64,000 nucleotides of DNA from Dipylidium caninum (GCA_017562135.1 QEYB01001637.1:44879-108878), one strand, 5' to 3'; shown: positions 36,067 through 48,524, counted from the stretch's first letter. Numbers and translations: made by a program. The notes: generated by a model not told the origin, from the sequence alone.

Positions 36067-39000
36067 ATGTCAGCATCTTTTCAGCACAACCTCTCCGATT
36101 CAGACAGCACAGAACCCAAAGTCAGTGAAATAGTTGAGACCAGTAACAGCAAACTCCCTTCACTACAAGATTCTGAGAAAAAGTTGGATGCGACTCATGT
36201 AACAATACAGCTCCCTGAGAGCATGCAAGGCAATTCCATCAGCCAGCAAAAGATGCAAGAGCTAATTGTGCATCTCTCCCAGTCTGGTCAACTTAAAGAC
36301 GACGGGAAAATAATCATAGAGGTGGGCCCTTTGGTAGTCTAAACTGCTACCTTTGCTGTGTTCTTAGGTCAAGGGCACGCAAGAGAAGAATAAAGTGAGA
36401 CAAAGTAAAATTTCCGACGACGTTTCTGGTCATCAACCTGCATCTTCAAAGGCACCGCAACAGATGCATTCTATCAAATATGTAACTGTTCAGCAAGCTA
36501 CAGGCAATAATGCCCAAAAAACGGCTGTACGTCTTTTCTTTGTACCTGTAGTTGAAGTTTTGGTCTCCTTTCCGCCTTTCTTTAGCATCATGGGTTTGTT
36601 TTTAACCAATAAATCGTTTACTACCCTACATTATTTTTGCTAATTTCTTGCCTTGTATACTGGTTCATTAGACCGTTTTCTGATTTACAGTTTATCCGAA
36701 CGGCCAATGGACCGGTCCAAAGCAAAAGCGACTCTCATAATGAATCAGTTTCAGCCCAAGGTCAAACAGAACATAAGGCTTCTGGGAGTTCGGCGACGTA
36801 CCATATTTTGACATCCACTAGTGCTCAACCTTTGCAACAGTCAGCCCAAGGACAGCAACCTGCCTATATCCTCATACCAGCCACGCAACAGGCGCAACAA
36901 CTCAGTGTTGCGCCTCTTAATTCACCCTCCGTTACTTCCTCAACTCCCATTCGTGTTGTTAATCAAGGAGGCCAACGTGAGTGACCCAATTCAGATTTAC
37001 ATCTACTTGAATTATAATAGTAACATTTATTTTATTTAACGACATGGTATTGCGACCTGCTCCTTTTTTACCACCGACATTTCCTGTTGTGAAATTGGGC
37101 TTCGTAGATATAATGAAGACATTCTGTGAGGCCTTATCTTCTAATGGTTATTGAAATCTAATTTTGACATTGGAGGGTTGGCGAATCAGCGTGAGAACTT
37201 AGTTTTTGCCATTGCCAGTACCATAATTCCTAACACGCCATGTTCTTTCCGTTGCAGGTCGAATCGAAAATTTTCCTCTAGTATTAAAATACTTAACTCT
37301 AGTATAAATGTCATTTTGTCGCCGCCAACTATTCAACGGAACAAATGAATACAGTGATTACGCCGTTTTTGTTAGATTTTCGACTTATTTGCAGGATCCC
37401 CACTTTATGTTATGTTCTTTATCATTCCTAGATATTATACTGCAACATGCGAACAGTTCAGCCGCTTCCACACCCATCAGCAGTTTTTCCTTAAAGACGG
37501 CGAGCATGCTGAAAGACGGTGAACGCAGTGTTGTTGTATTGCAACAGCAGCACCAAAATCCTGCTCCCATTGTCCCCGTTCGTCCTTTTGTTCAGCAACA
37601 CAACAACCGCCTTCCTCCCGCTCCACCTGCGATTGCAGCTGCAGCCACCGCCACTTTCTCTACTAACTCCTCAACATCATCCGTTCGAGTCCCCAAGAGG
37701 TGGTAGTCTTGCCTCCTCGGGGGTGAGTTTTGTGTTTCTCGTTGGAAGTTTGTTTTGCACCTTTGCCTATATTTTATGAAATTCAGACATTTAGATCTGT
37801 TGAAAGTTTGTGCAACTCATTTATCATTTATTCATAAGGTGTCTTGTTGAAAAGTCAAACGAAATATTTCGTTTTTGGGGGGCTAAATAGCCTTTACAAT
37901 TCATTTTAATACTTTAGAAGGAATCCTCATGGCAGCAATACGTTAAGCAATTTGAGAAGTTGGGACCATGTCCAATTTGTGGTGACAAAATATCGGGTTA
38001 CCACTATGGGATCTTTTGCTGCGAGTCATGTAAAGGTTTTTTCAAGCGCACCGTACAGAACTCAAAACGCTATGCCTGCCATATGGCTACTCCTGCCTCC
38101 CTTTGCGATATCACGGCTACTTCGCGCAAAAAATGTCCTGCTTGTCGCTTCGTCAAGTGTCTTGAGAAGGGAATGCGTATGGAAGGTACATTTTGTCCCC
38201 CACAATCTTTTATGATCAATACACTAGTCCTGATGACTGTTGGAGGGAATATAGTCGTGTTTTAATTTAAACCATTGCAGCAATTCGTTCCGATCGAACT
38301 CGTGGCGGCCGTAGCATGTACCCAGGTTCGCGTTATCTGCGTCAGCTGGCAGCTCGCGCATCCGGAGGAAGCGAGGTGAAATGCGACCTAAAGGGAGCTT
38401 CTGGGGGTGGTACCTCTAATCTCCCCGCCATAGCACCCCTTCCCAACACCGCCGTCGTTAGCACTTCTGGGGGCGTGACGAGCGAGTCATTTTCGAAAAT
38501 TGACGGTGTACACATTATGTCGCTTAGTAGCGGCACTGGCGTGACCTACGAGATTCCCGCCTCAGAGGATGTTGGTGGTGGGGTGTACCTGGATCCAGCG
38601 GTCCTGGAGGATACTGGAGGCGGCTGTCCCGCGTCAACTAATTTTAACGATGAATCAATTTACCGCCTCCCAATACGGAGCCAAGAAACCATCGACATGC
38701 CAAAGGTGGTATAGTGCTTGTTTTCTTACAAATTTTGCGAGTCTGATTCACGTACCGCATCGCATTTTTAACCCCTTGAATGCAGTCGAGTAGTTTGCTT
38801 TTTTGAGATGCCTTTGTTGGGTATTACGCGTAACGTGTCTTTAGGAATAGTCTTAAATGGAGTTACCTCCACCTTATTTTCTACTGTAATCATCGTCTCC
38901 CTCAGTCCAACAATCCTGTCGCTAATTTTCAGCTTCTTCGTGAAATCATTAAAGTCGAAGAATCGGTGGAATCTGAGCCGGAGGAACGGCTAGACTTTGA

Positions 39001-40156
39001 TAATAGTGACACTACTCAAACCAGTAATGGTTCGTTACCGCCCAATGTGACAGAAGAAGAGGCAGCTGTCTACCGCGCCTTGCTTAACCTCGCCGATCAA
39101 CGCCTCTACCGCATCGTTAGGTGGTCTCGCGCACTCCCCGTCTTCAGTAGCCTTGACACGGACGACCAGATACTCCTTCTTCAAAATTGCTGGGCCGATC
39201 TTCTTTGTTTGGATTGTTGTTGGAAGTCTCTCCCAACGCCAACAGTTCGTCCCTAGGCCTTTATTTTTTGTTACCTGATTGTTAGTTCGAAACATTGTCC
39301 CCTCGGGAATGTAGACGTTTTATCACGAAAATTATATTTTCGAAAATGGCACCCAGAAGGCAACTCTTCAGTGTAGTACTTAAGACCAGCCGAGTAATGA
39401 TAATTTTATTTAGATTTCCAACGCTGTTCGGTTTCAACCCTCAATTATGCATCATTTATTGAAAGAGTAGGGATGCCGAAGCCCTATCTTTTAGAATGGT
39501 TACGTTGTAACACACAGTCCCGCTGATGAGAATGTATCTTTTCCTTGCAGGAGATTCGACTAACTTCAACGAAATGTATCAATCTTGACGCCGCGCGTGA
39601 AATGGGTGCCGAGGGCCTCGTAGATAGTCTGCTGCGTTTGACCCAGGATCTTAAGAGCCTACGATTCGGACTTGTTGATTTTGCATGTTTAAAAGTGTTC
39701 CTCCTCATGCAAGCTGACCTAGTTAATCTCAAAGCAGTGCGCCAAGTCAAGCAATTTCAGGAATGTGTAAGCCAACTATTAATGGATTACAACACCACAT
39801 CGTGCGCTGATGTCCCCAACAAGTTCAATGAACTTCTTGTAAGAATTCCCGAACTGCAACGAACTAGTGCAATGGCTCGCGAACTTCTCATTGACAAGGA
39901 CCTTTCCCCCTACCTTTCCGCGAACTCTCTTCTTATGGAACTTCTACGTAGCGATTTCCACAGACAGCCTGGAAACATGATGTCTTCTTCTTCTGCCGGA
40001 CCAATGACAATGGACACCAGCGGACAAGTGACCACTTTCCTTGCTAGTCAGCATCGAAGTGACGAAGATGTTGATGGTCGCCACCGAAGCGTATTCCAAA
40101 CCGGTGACACTATTAGCTCGGAAACGAACTCGTACTCCGCCAACGGTCCACTTTAA
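36067..40156 (+). CDS. ftz-f1: NR5/FTZ-F1-type orphan nuclear receptor
   Basis: Plus-strand gene with exons 36067-36321, 36368-36526, 36691-36976, 37432 to about 37700, 37918 or 37921-38185, 38281-38705, 38933-39244 and 39551-40156. A long Gln/Ser-rich N-terminus precedes the DNA-binding domain [17 protein letters not shown], whose P-box CESCKG is diagnostic of NR5 (most others have CEGCKG). The FTZ-F1 box follows in the next exon ([17 protein letters not shown]), so the protein should bind an extended half-site as a monomer. After a Gly/Ser/Thr-rich hinge comes the ligand-binding domain ([15 protein letters not shown]) ending in an AF-2 helix LLMELL and a Ser/Thr-rich tail. Odd: eight residues instead of five separate the first two cysteines of zinc finger 2 ([10 protein letters not shown]). 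The end of the fourth exon is unresolved: its Q-rich frame stops at 37704 while the best donor (GTGAGT, 37723) is in another frame. The start may lie in an upstream exon. Confidence 0.88.
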
Positions 40157-40302
40157 TCAGCTACCCTGTTATCGGCAGTTCTTATTTTTTTACTCTTTAG
40201 TATAACAGCGCTGCACTCTTACCTGCAACTATCTATACCCTATGCCCCATACAAATGGTATTTTTAAATACTTTGAAATCTTTGCACAGGATATGCGATC
40301 CG

Positions 40303-41233
40303 TCAATGTTTACGTATATTTCCTATTGTTAAAAATAACACAGAAACCTCCCCTTTTATCGTGTTAATGACCGTACCTGAGAAAACTTGACGAAGAAGGA
40401 GGTGAAAGCAGGCCTACCTTCCTCAGTGATCTCAACTTTCACGGGTTGCTTGTGAAAATCGGAGCACTCGAATGTAACGCGTTGATTCGGCCGATAACAG
40501 GTAGGTACTGGGTTACGTTTCTCGCCCTATGTGGAGAGTTTGAAAAAGAAATAATCCCACTTGAACAGGTGGCAGTGTCCGAATACATATACATTGGATG
40601 ACAAATGTATCGACAACGTATTGTAGGTAGTCGAAGATGAGGGACCTGCTTACTGAACATTCCTTTCTTGGGATGAGGCCAAAGCAGGCAGCTATGGTGT
40701 CAATGACAATTAGATACTTCCTCGGGAATTTCATGACATTACGTAGGCCTGCCAAGGCGAGTAGAAATTCAGTACCTGTGCGCGCATTTATAACGTGTAA
40801 TCGGCTCAGGATCTAGAAGATGGATGTCAGGCATCGGAATACCTGGTTAATTGTTTTCGAGGGAAGGGTCGTTGGAAAGCAGGCCGATGTGAATCTTTCG
40901 ACAAAAAAAGTAAAAGATAGAATAGAGAAGGAGGAATCCGTATCAATGTAGATGCATTCGCTCTCCAACCCTCCCGTTTCTCTACCGCCGACTTCAGCTG
41001 GGAAGATCTGGGATAAAATTAAATCAAAAACGATGTTCTGCTTCAAAGAATATGCGTTATGAGGGAATACGAAGTCAAGAATGTCCGGTCCGAACTTGGA
41101 TCCGATTGGGTCTACAAACAAGCGCTCAAGTATACCGGGCTTTTCACGGGCCGAAATTCGGGAGACGGTCTGATAAAATAAAAGTATAAACCACGACAAA
41201 AACCTTAAGCCCATTTTCCGTAGGTAGATCCAT
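40303..41233 (-). CDS. XRCC2: XRCC2-like RAD51 paralogue
   Basis: Five minus-strand exons: 41204-41233, 40843-41169, 40561-40812, 40418-40526, 40303-40376. They are separated by introns of 34, 30, 34 and 41 nt, all GT-AG and phase-consistent. The joined product is about 264 residues (280 in human). Recognisable XRCC2 stretches are DILDFVFP, ESECIYIDTDSSFSIL (the Walker-B-region strand, IDTD as in XRCC2), ILSRLHVINARTGTEFLLAL and KYLIVIDTIAACFG. XRCC2 works with RAD51D in the BCDX2 complex that helps RAD51 filaments form in homologous recombination. Odd: the Walker A loop expected after DILDF is absent (VFPHNAYSLKQN in its place). Human XRCC2 is known to work without ATP binding. The C-terminus is weakly conserved and rests on splice phase. 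The 3' end faces the nuclear receptor 146 bases away. Confidence 0.78.
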
Positions 41234-41923
41234 TTTATCGTCCGAATGAAATAACCCAGGATTGGGTCTGGCCAACAGCAAACAATTGCGGGCTAATGCG
41301 CCTTATGGTTCCTAGATTGAGCACACCATGATGTAGATTTGAAAAGCCTCTGCGACCTACGTGAGACCACTGTCAGAGTATTTTCTCACCCGGATGAAAT
41401 ACAATTATGCCAAATTTAACGGACCGCTTCCTCGTAGTCGAATATCCTACATATCACGCAAATTTTTTATCACGTATAACTAAAACCGCTCTGGTGACCA
41501 AAAATATACGTATAGCATGAGGTAAATATTTCAAGTGGGCAAATTTGTCCCTAAAAGAAAAAACTAACAAGAGCGGTAAGGGTGCAGACGGAATACCAAA
41601 CACGAATCATGCACCTCGGATTTGCGCGATATTTGTGGCTCATTTAAACAAAATCGTCGATTTGAGCAAAAAGGTGTAGATTATTTTCTAAGAAAACTTG
41701 TATATAATAGTGCGCGGCAAAATTTTAACAGATATTTAGACGACAGATTTGTTAAGGATATAAATAATTGTTTACTTATTTACTTGACATCCTTAACCAC
41801 TAACCCATCAATCACATCTGTAGTCCTTGTGCAAAAGCTTCTTTTTCCACATGAAAGTGTATTAGCTGTACTCATGTAAATTAAGAGCAAGTCTACTAAT
41901 AGTACCACCTGTATTTCATGGTT
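41234..41923. other. Intergenic, nothing recognised
   Basis: AT-rich spacer between the XRCC2-like gene and the Ig-like gene. The plus frame 41622-41879 has no motif. Confidence 0.4.
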
Positions 41924-44400
41924 TTACTTTTCGTCTGCTTGCATATTAAGCGGTTCCAGGGCTTTATCAACTTCCACCAAACTGGGCAGCTGTGGGGCTA
42001 GCTGAACGTTGTTTTTTTTGACATCCCGTGATACAACCGTTATTGAAGAACTGCTGGCCACGTCGTCATAGACCGCCGTCGCTCCAGGAATTGTGTTCAT
42101 GCTGTTTCGCGGAAGACCCTTCTGCACACTTGGGCCCTGTGATAGTGAAGTTGACAGAGGAGGGAGAGGCACAGGCGGCGGCAAGATGTCACTTTGGGAG
42201 ATTACACTTGATTGCTGGGGGTTGTGTCGATCCGAAAGGGGATACGCCGCTCACCATCGACATGATGGTCTCCAGGAGAGAATGTTGTAACAACACTACG
42301 AGTTCTCCATAGGTGATTGGGTTGCAACGTTTTGAAATATTGGGGAAACGCCTCATCACTCAATTCTGCTTGATTTTGTAGCGATGGTTGGTCGAAAGTA
42401 AGGTTATTTGGTCCAAATGTTCCGAAACGCTGAAACTTTGATGAATTTCTTTTGAGATAGTATGGTTCCTGCAAGCAATCCACGAAGGGGGCTGGATAAA
42501 CATCATTTTCCCACAATCCTGATTGTGTTCGACTTCTTTGCGTAGGCAAGCAAATCATATCCCCAAGGGTTTTTTGGTCCTCGTGATACTTTCTTCTGCG
42601 TGCTACCAAGTCGGACCAAAAAATGATTTCATTGCAATATTGACCGCTGGCCACTTCTAGGATTGCTTCCGTTCGTATTTTTGCTGTGTACTTAACTGTA
42701 GTATTTTAAATTTGGCGGAATTCGTTTCCTAATTTTATTACTTAGGGCACGTTACCTTAACTTCCAGTCTTTAAATCTGTGAAAGTAATGAAATGTTAAC
42801 GATCAATCACCAGATATCTAATATGCCTATGGAATTTTTGGCAGCTATGAAGTAAAAAGACGGAAACATTACCAGTGAAAAGGCAAACGAAACACCATCT
42901 GCACCACAAGATGATGTTCACCGTTACGGAGATTATGAAAATGGAGATCAAGCAAAATATCCACGGGGATTGTGAAAGAAATGCTGAAACGTAACATTAC
43001 AAATAGCGTTAATTTATGGGCAGATTTAAATGTTGCGAGTACGTATTTATGTACCGCATGTTCTCGTTTTATGATATTGTCAAATAGATTTTCTCAACTT
43101 GCGTGCAATTGATCAATTTTTGGTTGCCTTGTTATAAATTGGAGGATAACAACTGATATAATTACATGCGTTTGGTAACTCTTAATTCCTAATGCAATTA
43201 ATATTGTTATACGCGCTTGCGATTCTCACGTACCAACAAATAAAAACTCTTGGTAAAATGTACGCTTTGTTAGAGTTCAATATTTTGGAGTTTGTTACCA
43301 TAATAATAATATGTACCTGTGACAGCATAAAACGGAGGCTTCCCATCAATCTTCAACTCCTTCGATAGTGTCTGCCAGATCTTCTGATTGCACAACATCG
43401 GTATTCCTGAGAGGTGGTGATAATTCCGGAAGCTCTAAAACTGGGTGGATAACTTGAGGTCCAACTTCTTCTGGTACGACCTAGAATAAATTGTAAAAAG
43501 GGTTCGACATCTTCCACTTCTGCCACATTTCAAATGTGGAAGCATCTGATGTTTATCTCAGAGAACATCTTCATATTTTGTGGGGAATTGAGCAACGTAT
43601 GCACCCTTAAGTGGCTCTTAGTCCGAATGTAATTCCTTTTAGTGTTCCCACATGCGATATTGCCATCAATCATTATTACAAGCGCTCGACTGGGATGTGT
43701 GCGCAAATTTAGCATCAAAGTATAATTGAACGATACTTCAGAATGAAAATAGTTTGGATACATTCATTGAAAGCATAGACGATATTTGGTTAGCGGCTTC
43801 CTTTTTACAGAAGTAATACTCCAATATATTTGATCTACTATTTTAACTGTGTCAAATAGTGTCAAATGAGGCCACCAAAAATATGTTGTTTTTTTACGAA
43901 AGAACACGCACGTTGACGATGCTGCTTTTCATTCCAAACCTTGTGCAAAACCATGAACCATGAAGCTGGACGCTGCGCTTATCAATCCATAGATTTGTCA
44001 CCTTACTTCCGTCCAAGTTCACACTTTCAGTACAATTAATCGCAGTTTTGTCGGGCAAGCATTTTGTCTTTGGAAGACTCTCTTCTGAGCAAGGTTGAAG
44101 AGGAAGGCAATTTTCATAGCAAGGTGATGACAGAGCTGGACAAATAACGAAGAGCTTGAATTCAGGGGAGCTTTCGCGGATGGTGCATTGGATGTTGAGC
44201 CAGTGTGGGGAGACATAGCGCATGCTGATTTCGGGGGCCACATACTCCCTCCCGCGACCTGCCGATTGTCTGCTAAGCCGAAGGGATCCCGAGGATGTGC
44301 AGCACAGATGTATCAACACCGCGACGTGTAGTAATCCTGGAATAATGAGAATAACAAGTAGTTGACAGTATTCACTAACTGAGAAAGATGTTTGCTCCAT
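41924..44400 (-). CDS. Probable Ig-like single-pass membrane protein, tail with apparent frameshift
   Basis: Minus-strand, multi-exon, partly resolved. The first exon (to about 43894-43912) opens with a hydrophobic signal or anchor (CQLLVILIIPGLLHVAVLI) and an Ig-like segment with paired cysteines (NIQCTI, then GSWFCTRF). Further ectodomain exons probably lie at 43530-43763 and about 43319-43391 (LKIDGKPPFYAVTG). A membrane-segment exon ends at 42873 (SIFIISVTVNIILW, then CRWCFVCLF, then a GTAATG donor, phase 1). It joins in phase to an exon starting at 42656 whose product begins EVASGQYCNEIIF and continues as a cytoplasmic tail (ARRRKYHEDQKT). That frame stops at 42202, while a proline/serine-rich frame (LPPPVPLPP to the end, 41924) continues in another frame from about 42225. 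I do not recognise a named family; a receptor or adhesion molecule is likely. Confidence 0.5.
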
Positions 44401-46624
44401 TTATTGAGAAGAACATGGCAAACAATTATTCTACATTGAATAAATGACGTAGACGATTACTAAGGGATAAAGCATTATGGACTTGTAAAATTGTTTAAAT
44501 TTTCTGTGCCCAAAACCGTAATTCTCTTCTAATCCATATATATTCTTCGGTTTCTTTAACAAGCCTTCATATGTACCTACATTACTATAACTACGTCTTC
44601 TAATTTCCGGTACCCTTATGAATTTTCTATGGACAGGTTTGGAATTTCACTAACTCGCTTCGTGGCATGTGAAAATGGCTTGGGGAGGAGAAGATTATAT
44701 AATGAAAATGTGACTGGTTCCTCGGAGTTATCGACGAGCCATTGTAGTCCAAACCTCTGGTTATTCTGCGTGAACAATAAACATTTTATATAAAGTTTAA
44801 AAAGCCGGCAATGAATGCATACTTTTCAGTATTTTATCCACATTATTTTATCCACGTTATATGTTAGTTCATTAATAGAATTGTTCACAACTCATAAGTA
44901 TTTTACGCACCTTTGATTTCAGTTATTCTCTTCCGAAGGATAAACTTGAGTGTATGCAATAGAAGATGCTATTATCTACCGAGATGTAAAAACGCACCTA
45001 AGCGTGTTTCTAAACACCGAACCTGCACCCACTTTTAGACCACGGCTGTGGTTGAGGCCAGTTGCCCATTTCGCGATTAACATCGAAAATGCGCATATGA
45101 GGTGAAGCACCTATATTAGTTTTCAAAAGTACCTTAAATACATATCCATTATATATTATTTTGGCTTTACAAAATGAATGCGATCCCACAATATTTCATG
45201 ATGCAAGGGCAGCGGTAGAGTATTTGACAGAGTGTTTTCGATTGCATTAACAAATAACTCACAATCTGAAGCTGTAGTTTTTAAATCTAAATCTGTTGGT
45301 TTGTCGCAAACGTGGCAGAGTATCCAAATTTTGCCTTATTCTTATAGTTCCGACAGGGATCCCATATTTCTGGAACGATGACCGTTCTCTGCCTTCAAAC
45401 TAATTGTCTTAAGTTTAATCGGATACCTGGGGCAAAGGTAATGTGGTGGGCATTTGCGTGCTCGTCATCATAATAATCAAGATCTCAGTTCAGTGGAAGA
45501 ACGGGAAATGGAAGAGATATGAATCAATGCTGCAGGTGAAGTTCCATTTATCGGACTTCACTATTTGTTATCAGATTTATCCACTTTAATCAAATAGAAG
45601 CTTATTACCGTCTTGTAGATTAAGTGACACTCTTGTTTAGGGGTCCAAGAAAAAAACAGACAAAGTGACGATTCGTAGGCAGTTAGAATTTTTAAAATAA
45701 GATTGTCACCTTAGGATTTGAAAGCATTCATTTTCACAGCCGCATACATTGCTAAATTCCGGAATAAAAGTTATGTTGCGAAATCTAGAAATATTAGCTA
45801 TGGATGATGTACAAATGGGACCGAGTAGGAGATCAAGGGACTAATCCCACCTAAGAAATAAACGCATAGGTGGGACCGCATTTAATCCTACGTAACTACT
45901 CTCCAAAATACCACTTCGAAAGGTGGAGAAAGACCCTTTTTGCATGGCCATGAAATGGGAATAAAAGCTGGATTAGTATTATGAAGGTATCATGTCGCAC
46001 TGGCTCCATGAATTTTGCTAATAAATAATGCGGATGAGTTACCAGGAACGTTTGGATGGCTCCGTTGCACGAGAATCTATGCACTAATCATATAATATAA
46101 TGAGAAGATGGAGTATAACATAAAGTGGCATGGTTAAGGAGAATAAGAATCATTTGTATCACCTGCGGAAATGCCACTCATGTTTGAAAGGGCCTCTTCG
46201 TCACATAGTGCCAGTTATAAAAGTGTCTGCTTGCTGAGTGCTTAAAGGTGAATTTGGTGATTGGTGTGAATGCGAACTGCGAGATTCCAGAGTGCAGCAG
46301 TATCGACACACGTGTCGCCAAATGGATTGGTTGAGAATGTGCGAGAAAATATTAGCAACTTTCAGGTTCTGCACACATATGTGCGGGTAATATGAGAACA
46401 GAAAGAACACCCGCTAACTGAAGCCCAACAGGGACGAAGAAAGGAGGACAAATAACAGGTGTACAGGCACTGATAAAAAAAGGAGGAGATCGAAATGTAC
46501 ATAGCACAGGAAAAGAAAGAGAACCTCACAAAATATTTGGAAAAAAGATAAAACCAGGAAAGAATGGCCAGTAAATAAAAAAAACAAGGAAGAAAAGAGA
46601 ATAAAGATGATAAAACTACTCGCC
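44401..46624. other. Intergenic region left of the tRNA array
   Basis: No gene found. The last about 200 bases (46410-46620) are strongly purine-rich on the plus strand, then composition switches abruptly to the GC-rich array. Confidence 0.45.
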
Positions 46625-47162
46625 AACCTCCGCCTCTCGCCTCCCCGTGACCGAATCTCTGCACTCCCACTCAACAACACTTCTCCTGTTGTCACCTTGC
46701 AACTCTCGTCTCCGCATCAAGCACCACTCCGTCCTCCGCACACCACGCATACGGGCTCCTAGGAACCCTGCGCTCCCCGACCACCAGCCTCACCGGACAC
46801 TCCGTCTCCCCAACCCACTCTCCGCATCAAACAGCGCATTTTTGTGCACGAACACTGCCAGCAGTGGCCAAACGAACGCCCGAGCATGGCCTGCCAGCCT
46901 ACGACTGAGAGTGGAGATGGCTTACCCAACAGACCCGACTAGTGAAACAACTGGCGCACTCTGACCTCGTTGTCTGGTGTGTGCACCCACTACGCTCCCC
47001 GAAGAATCACCAAGAAGGACACTCACAATGGCTTCATACAAGCGCCTCATGGTGCACCGCTCGCGCCGCACTCTCATCGCCGCACCACCACTCCACCCTG
47101 TGGTGCGCATTGCACACAAGGGCAGGAAAGGCAGGCAGTCAAGTGAGGGAAAAACGCACCGG

Positions 47163-47242
47163 TGGCAGCGGTGGGATTCGAACCCACGCCCTTTCGGACC
47201 GGTGCCTTAAACCGGCGCCTTAGACCGCTCGGCCACGCTACC
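47163..47242 (-). tRNA. trnL-AAG: tRNA-Leu(AAG), copy 1
   Basis: 80-base class II tRNA: seven-pair acceptor stem GGTAGCG/CGCTGCC with discriminator A, anticodon stem CCGGT/ACCGG around TTAAGGC, a short variable arm (CC-GAAA-GG), T-arm GTGGG-TTCGAAT-CCCAC, and intact A and B boxes. Anticodon at 47206-47208; no intron. Confidence 0.97.
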
Positions 47243-47427
47243 TGCCCACCGCTCACCCCTCGAGCCCCACTACCCCGACCACCGCGCTACTTCCACTAAC
47301 TCCGTGGCATGACGACAACACGGACTCCCTACTCACTCCCCGCCCACCCTGAGGGGCAGGAATGCTCGCGCAGTAAGCTCTGTCATCGTCACGCTGCCAA
47401 AATGGTGACAGACGCGCCGAGGACCAA

Positions 47428-47443
47428 CGCCCCCGGTGGGCTC

Positions 47444-47498
<55 letters not shown>

Positions 47499-47500
47499 GC
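47428..47500 (-). tRNA. trnN-GTT: tRNA-Asn(GTT), copy 1, one base short
   Basis: Anticodon loop CTGTTAA, D-arm and T-loop TTCGAGC are intact. The 3' acceptor side is one C shorter than the array consensus, so only six acceptor pairs form unless the T-stem lends a base. Confidence 0.85.
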
Positions 47501-48181
47501 GACCTGCCCTCTGCACTCCCATGTTCCGCTGCACAACATTCCTCCTCCACCTCCTTCTCATCGCTCCCGCACTCCCTGCACTGGCCGACTCTCGCCAATC
47601 CTGCCCTAACACCCGCCGTCCTCGCCTCCCAACCGACCTCCCCGCCTCCCCGTGACCGTATCTCCGCACCCCTCTCAACACCACTTCTCCTGTTGTCACC
47701 TTGCAACTCTCGTCTCCGCATCAATCGCACCACTCCGTCCTCCGCACACCCCGCAATACGGGCTCCTAGAACTGCGCTCCCCGACCTCCAGCCTTCACCG
47801 ACACTCCGTCTCCCCAACTCCACTCTCCGCATCAACGTCGCGCATTTTTGTGCACGATTGTCTGCCGCAGTGGGCAAACAAAGGTCCGAGCCTGCTGGCC
47901 TCCTCGCCTACGACTGAGTGTGAGATGGCTCACCCAACAGACCGACTAGTGAAACAACTGGGCGCACTCTGACCTCGTCGTCTGGTGTGCACCCACTACG
48001 CTCCCACGAATCACCGACGAGAACGACACCCACGGTGGCCTCATACAAGCGCCTCATGGTGCACCGCTCGCGCCACCACTCTCACCGCCGCACCACCAGT
48101 CCACCCTGTGGCTTGCGCACTGGGTTGCACACAAGGGCAGGAGGCAGTTAAGCGAGGGAGTCAAGTGAGGGAAAACGCCCG

Positions 48182-48261
48182 TGGCAGCGGTGGGATTCGA
48201 ACCCACGCCCTTTCGGACCGGTGCCTTAAACCGGCGCCTTAGACCGCTCGGCCACGCTACC
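48182..48261 (-). tRNA. trnL-AAG: tRNA-Leu(AAG), copy 2
   Basis: Identical to copy 1; TTTT terminator at 48172-48175. Confidence 0.97.
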
Positions 48262-48452
48262 TGCCACCCACTGACGCCTCGCGCCCCACCACCCCGACCA
48301 GCGCGCCGCTTCCACTAACTCCGCCACATGGCGACAACATGGACTCCCCACTCACTCCCCGCCCACCCCGAGGCGCAGGAGTGAATGCTCGCGCAGTAAG
48401 CTCTGCCATCGTCACCCTGCCAAAATGGTGACAGACGCTGTGCGAGGCCAAA

Positions 48453-48469
48453 CGCCCCCGGGTGGGCTC

Positions 48470-48524
<55 letters not shown>

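Noticed and set aside
37960..38265. TR2/TR4 (NR2C) identity for the nuclear receptor
   Set aside because: The Gln-rich N-terminus first suggested it, but the P-box CESCKG and the RGGR-containing FTZ-F1 box are NR5 features; NR2C has CEGCKG.
40813..40842. Premature stop making the XRCC2-like gene a pseudogene
   Set aside because: The in-frame TAG is the last triplet of a GT...AG stretch of 30 nt whose removal restores an excellent family match in phase.
46362..46695. Hydrophobic minus-strand frames at the array border
   Set aside because: They arise from the purine-rich plus strand (poly-T/C on the minus strand), giving Phe/Leu/Ser-rich chance frames.
47029..47110. Small basic open frame beginning MASYKR in every spacer unit
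   Set aside because: It recurs only because the units are copies, reads into the tRNA-Leu antisense strand, and has no codon-level constraint that I can see.
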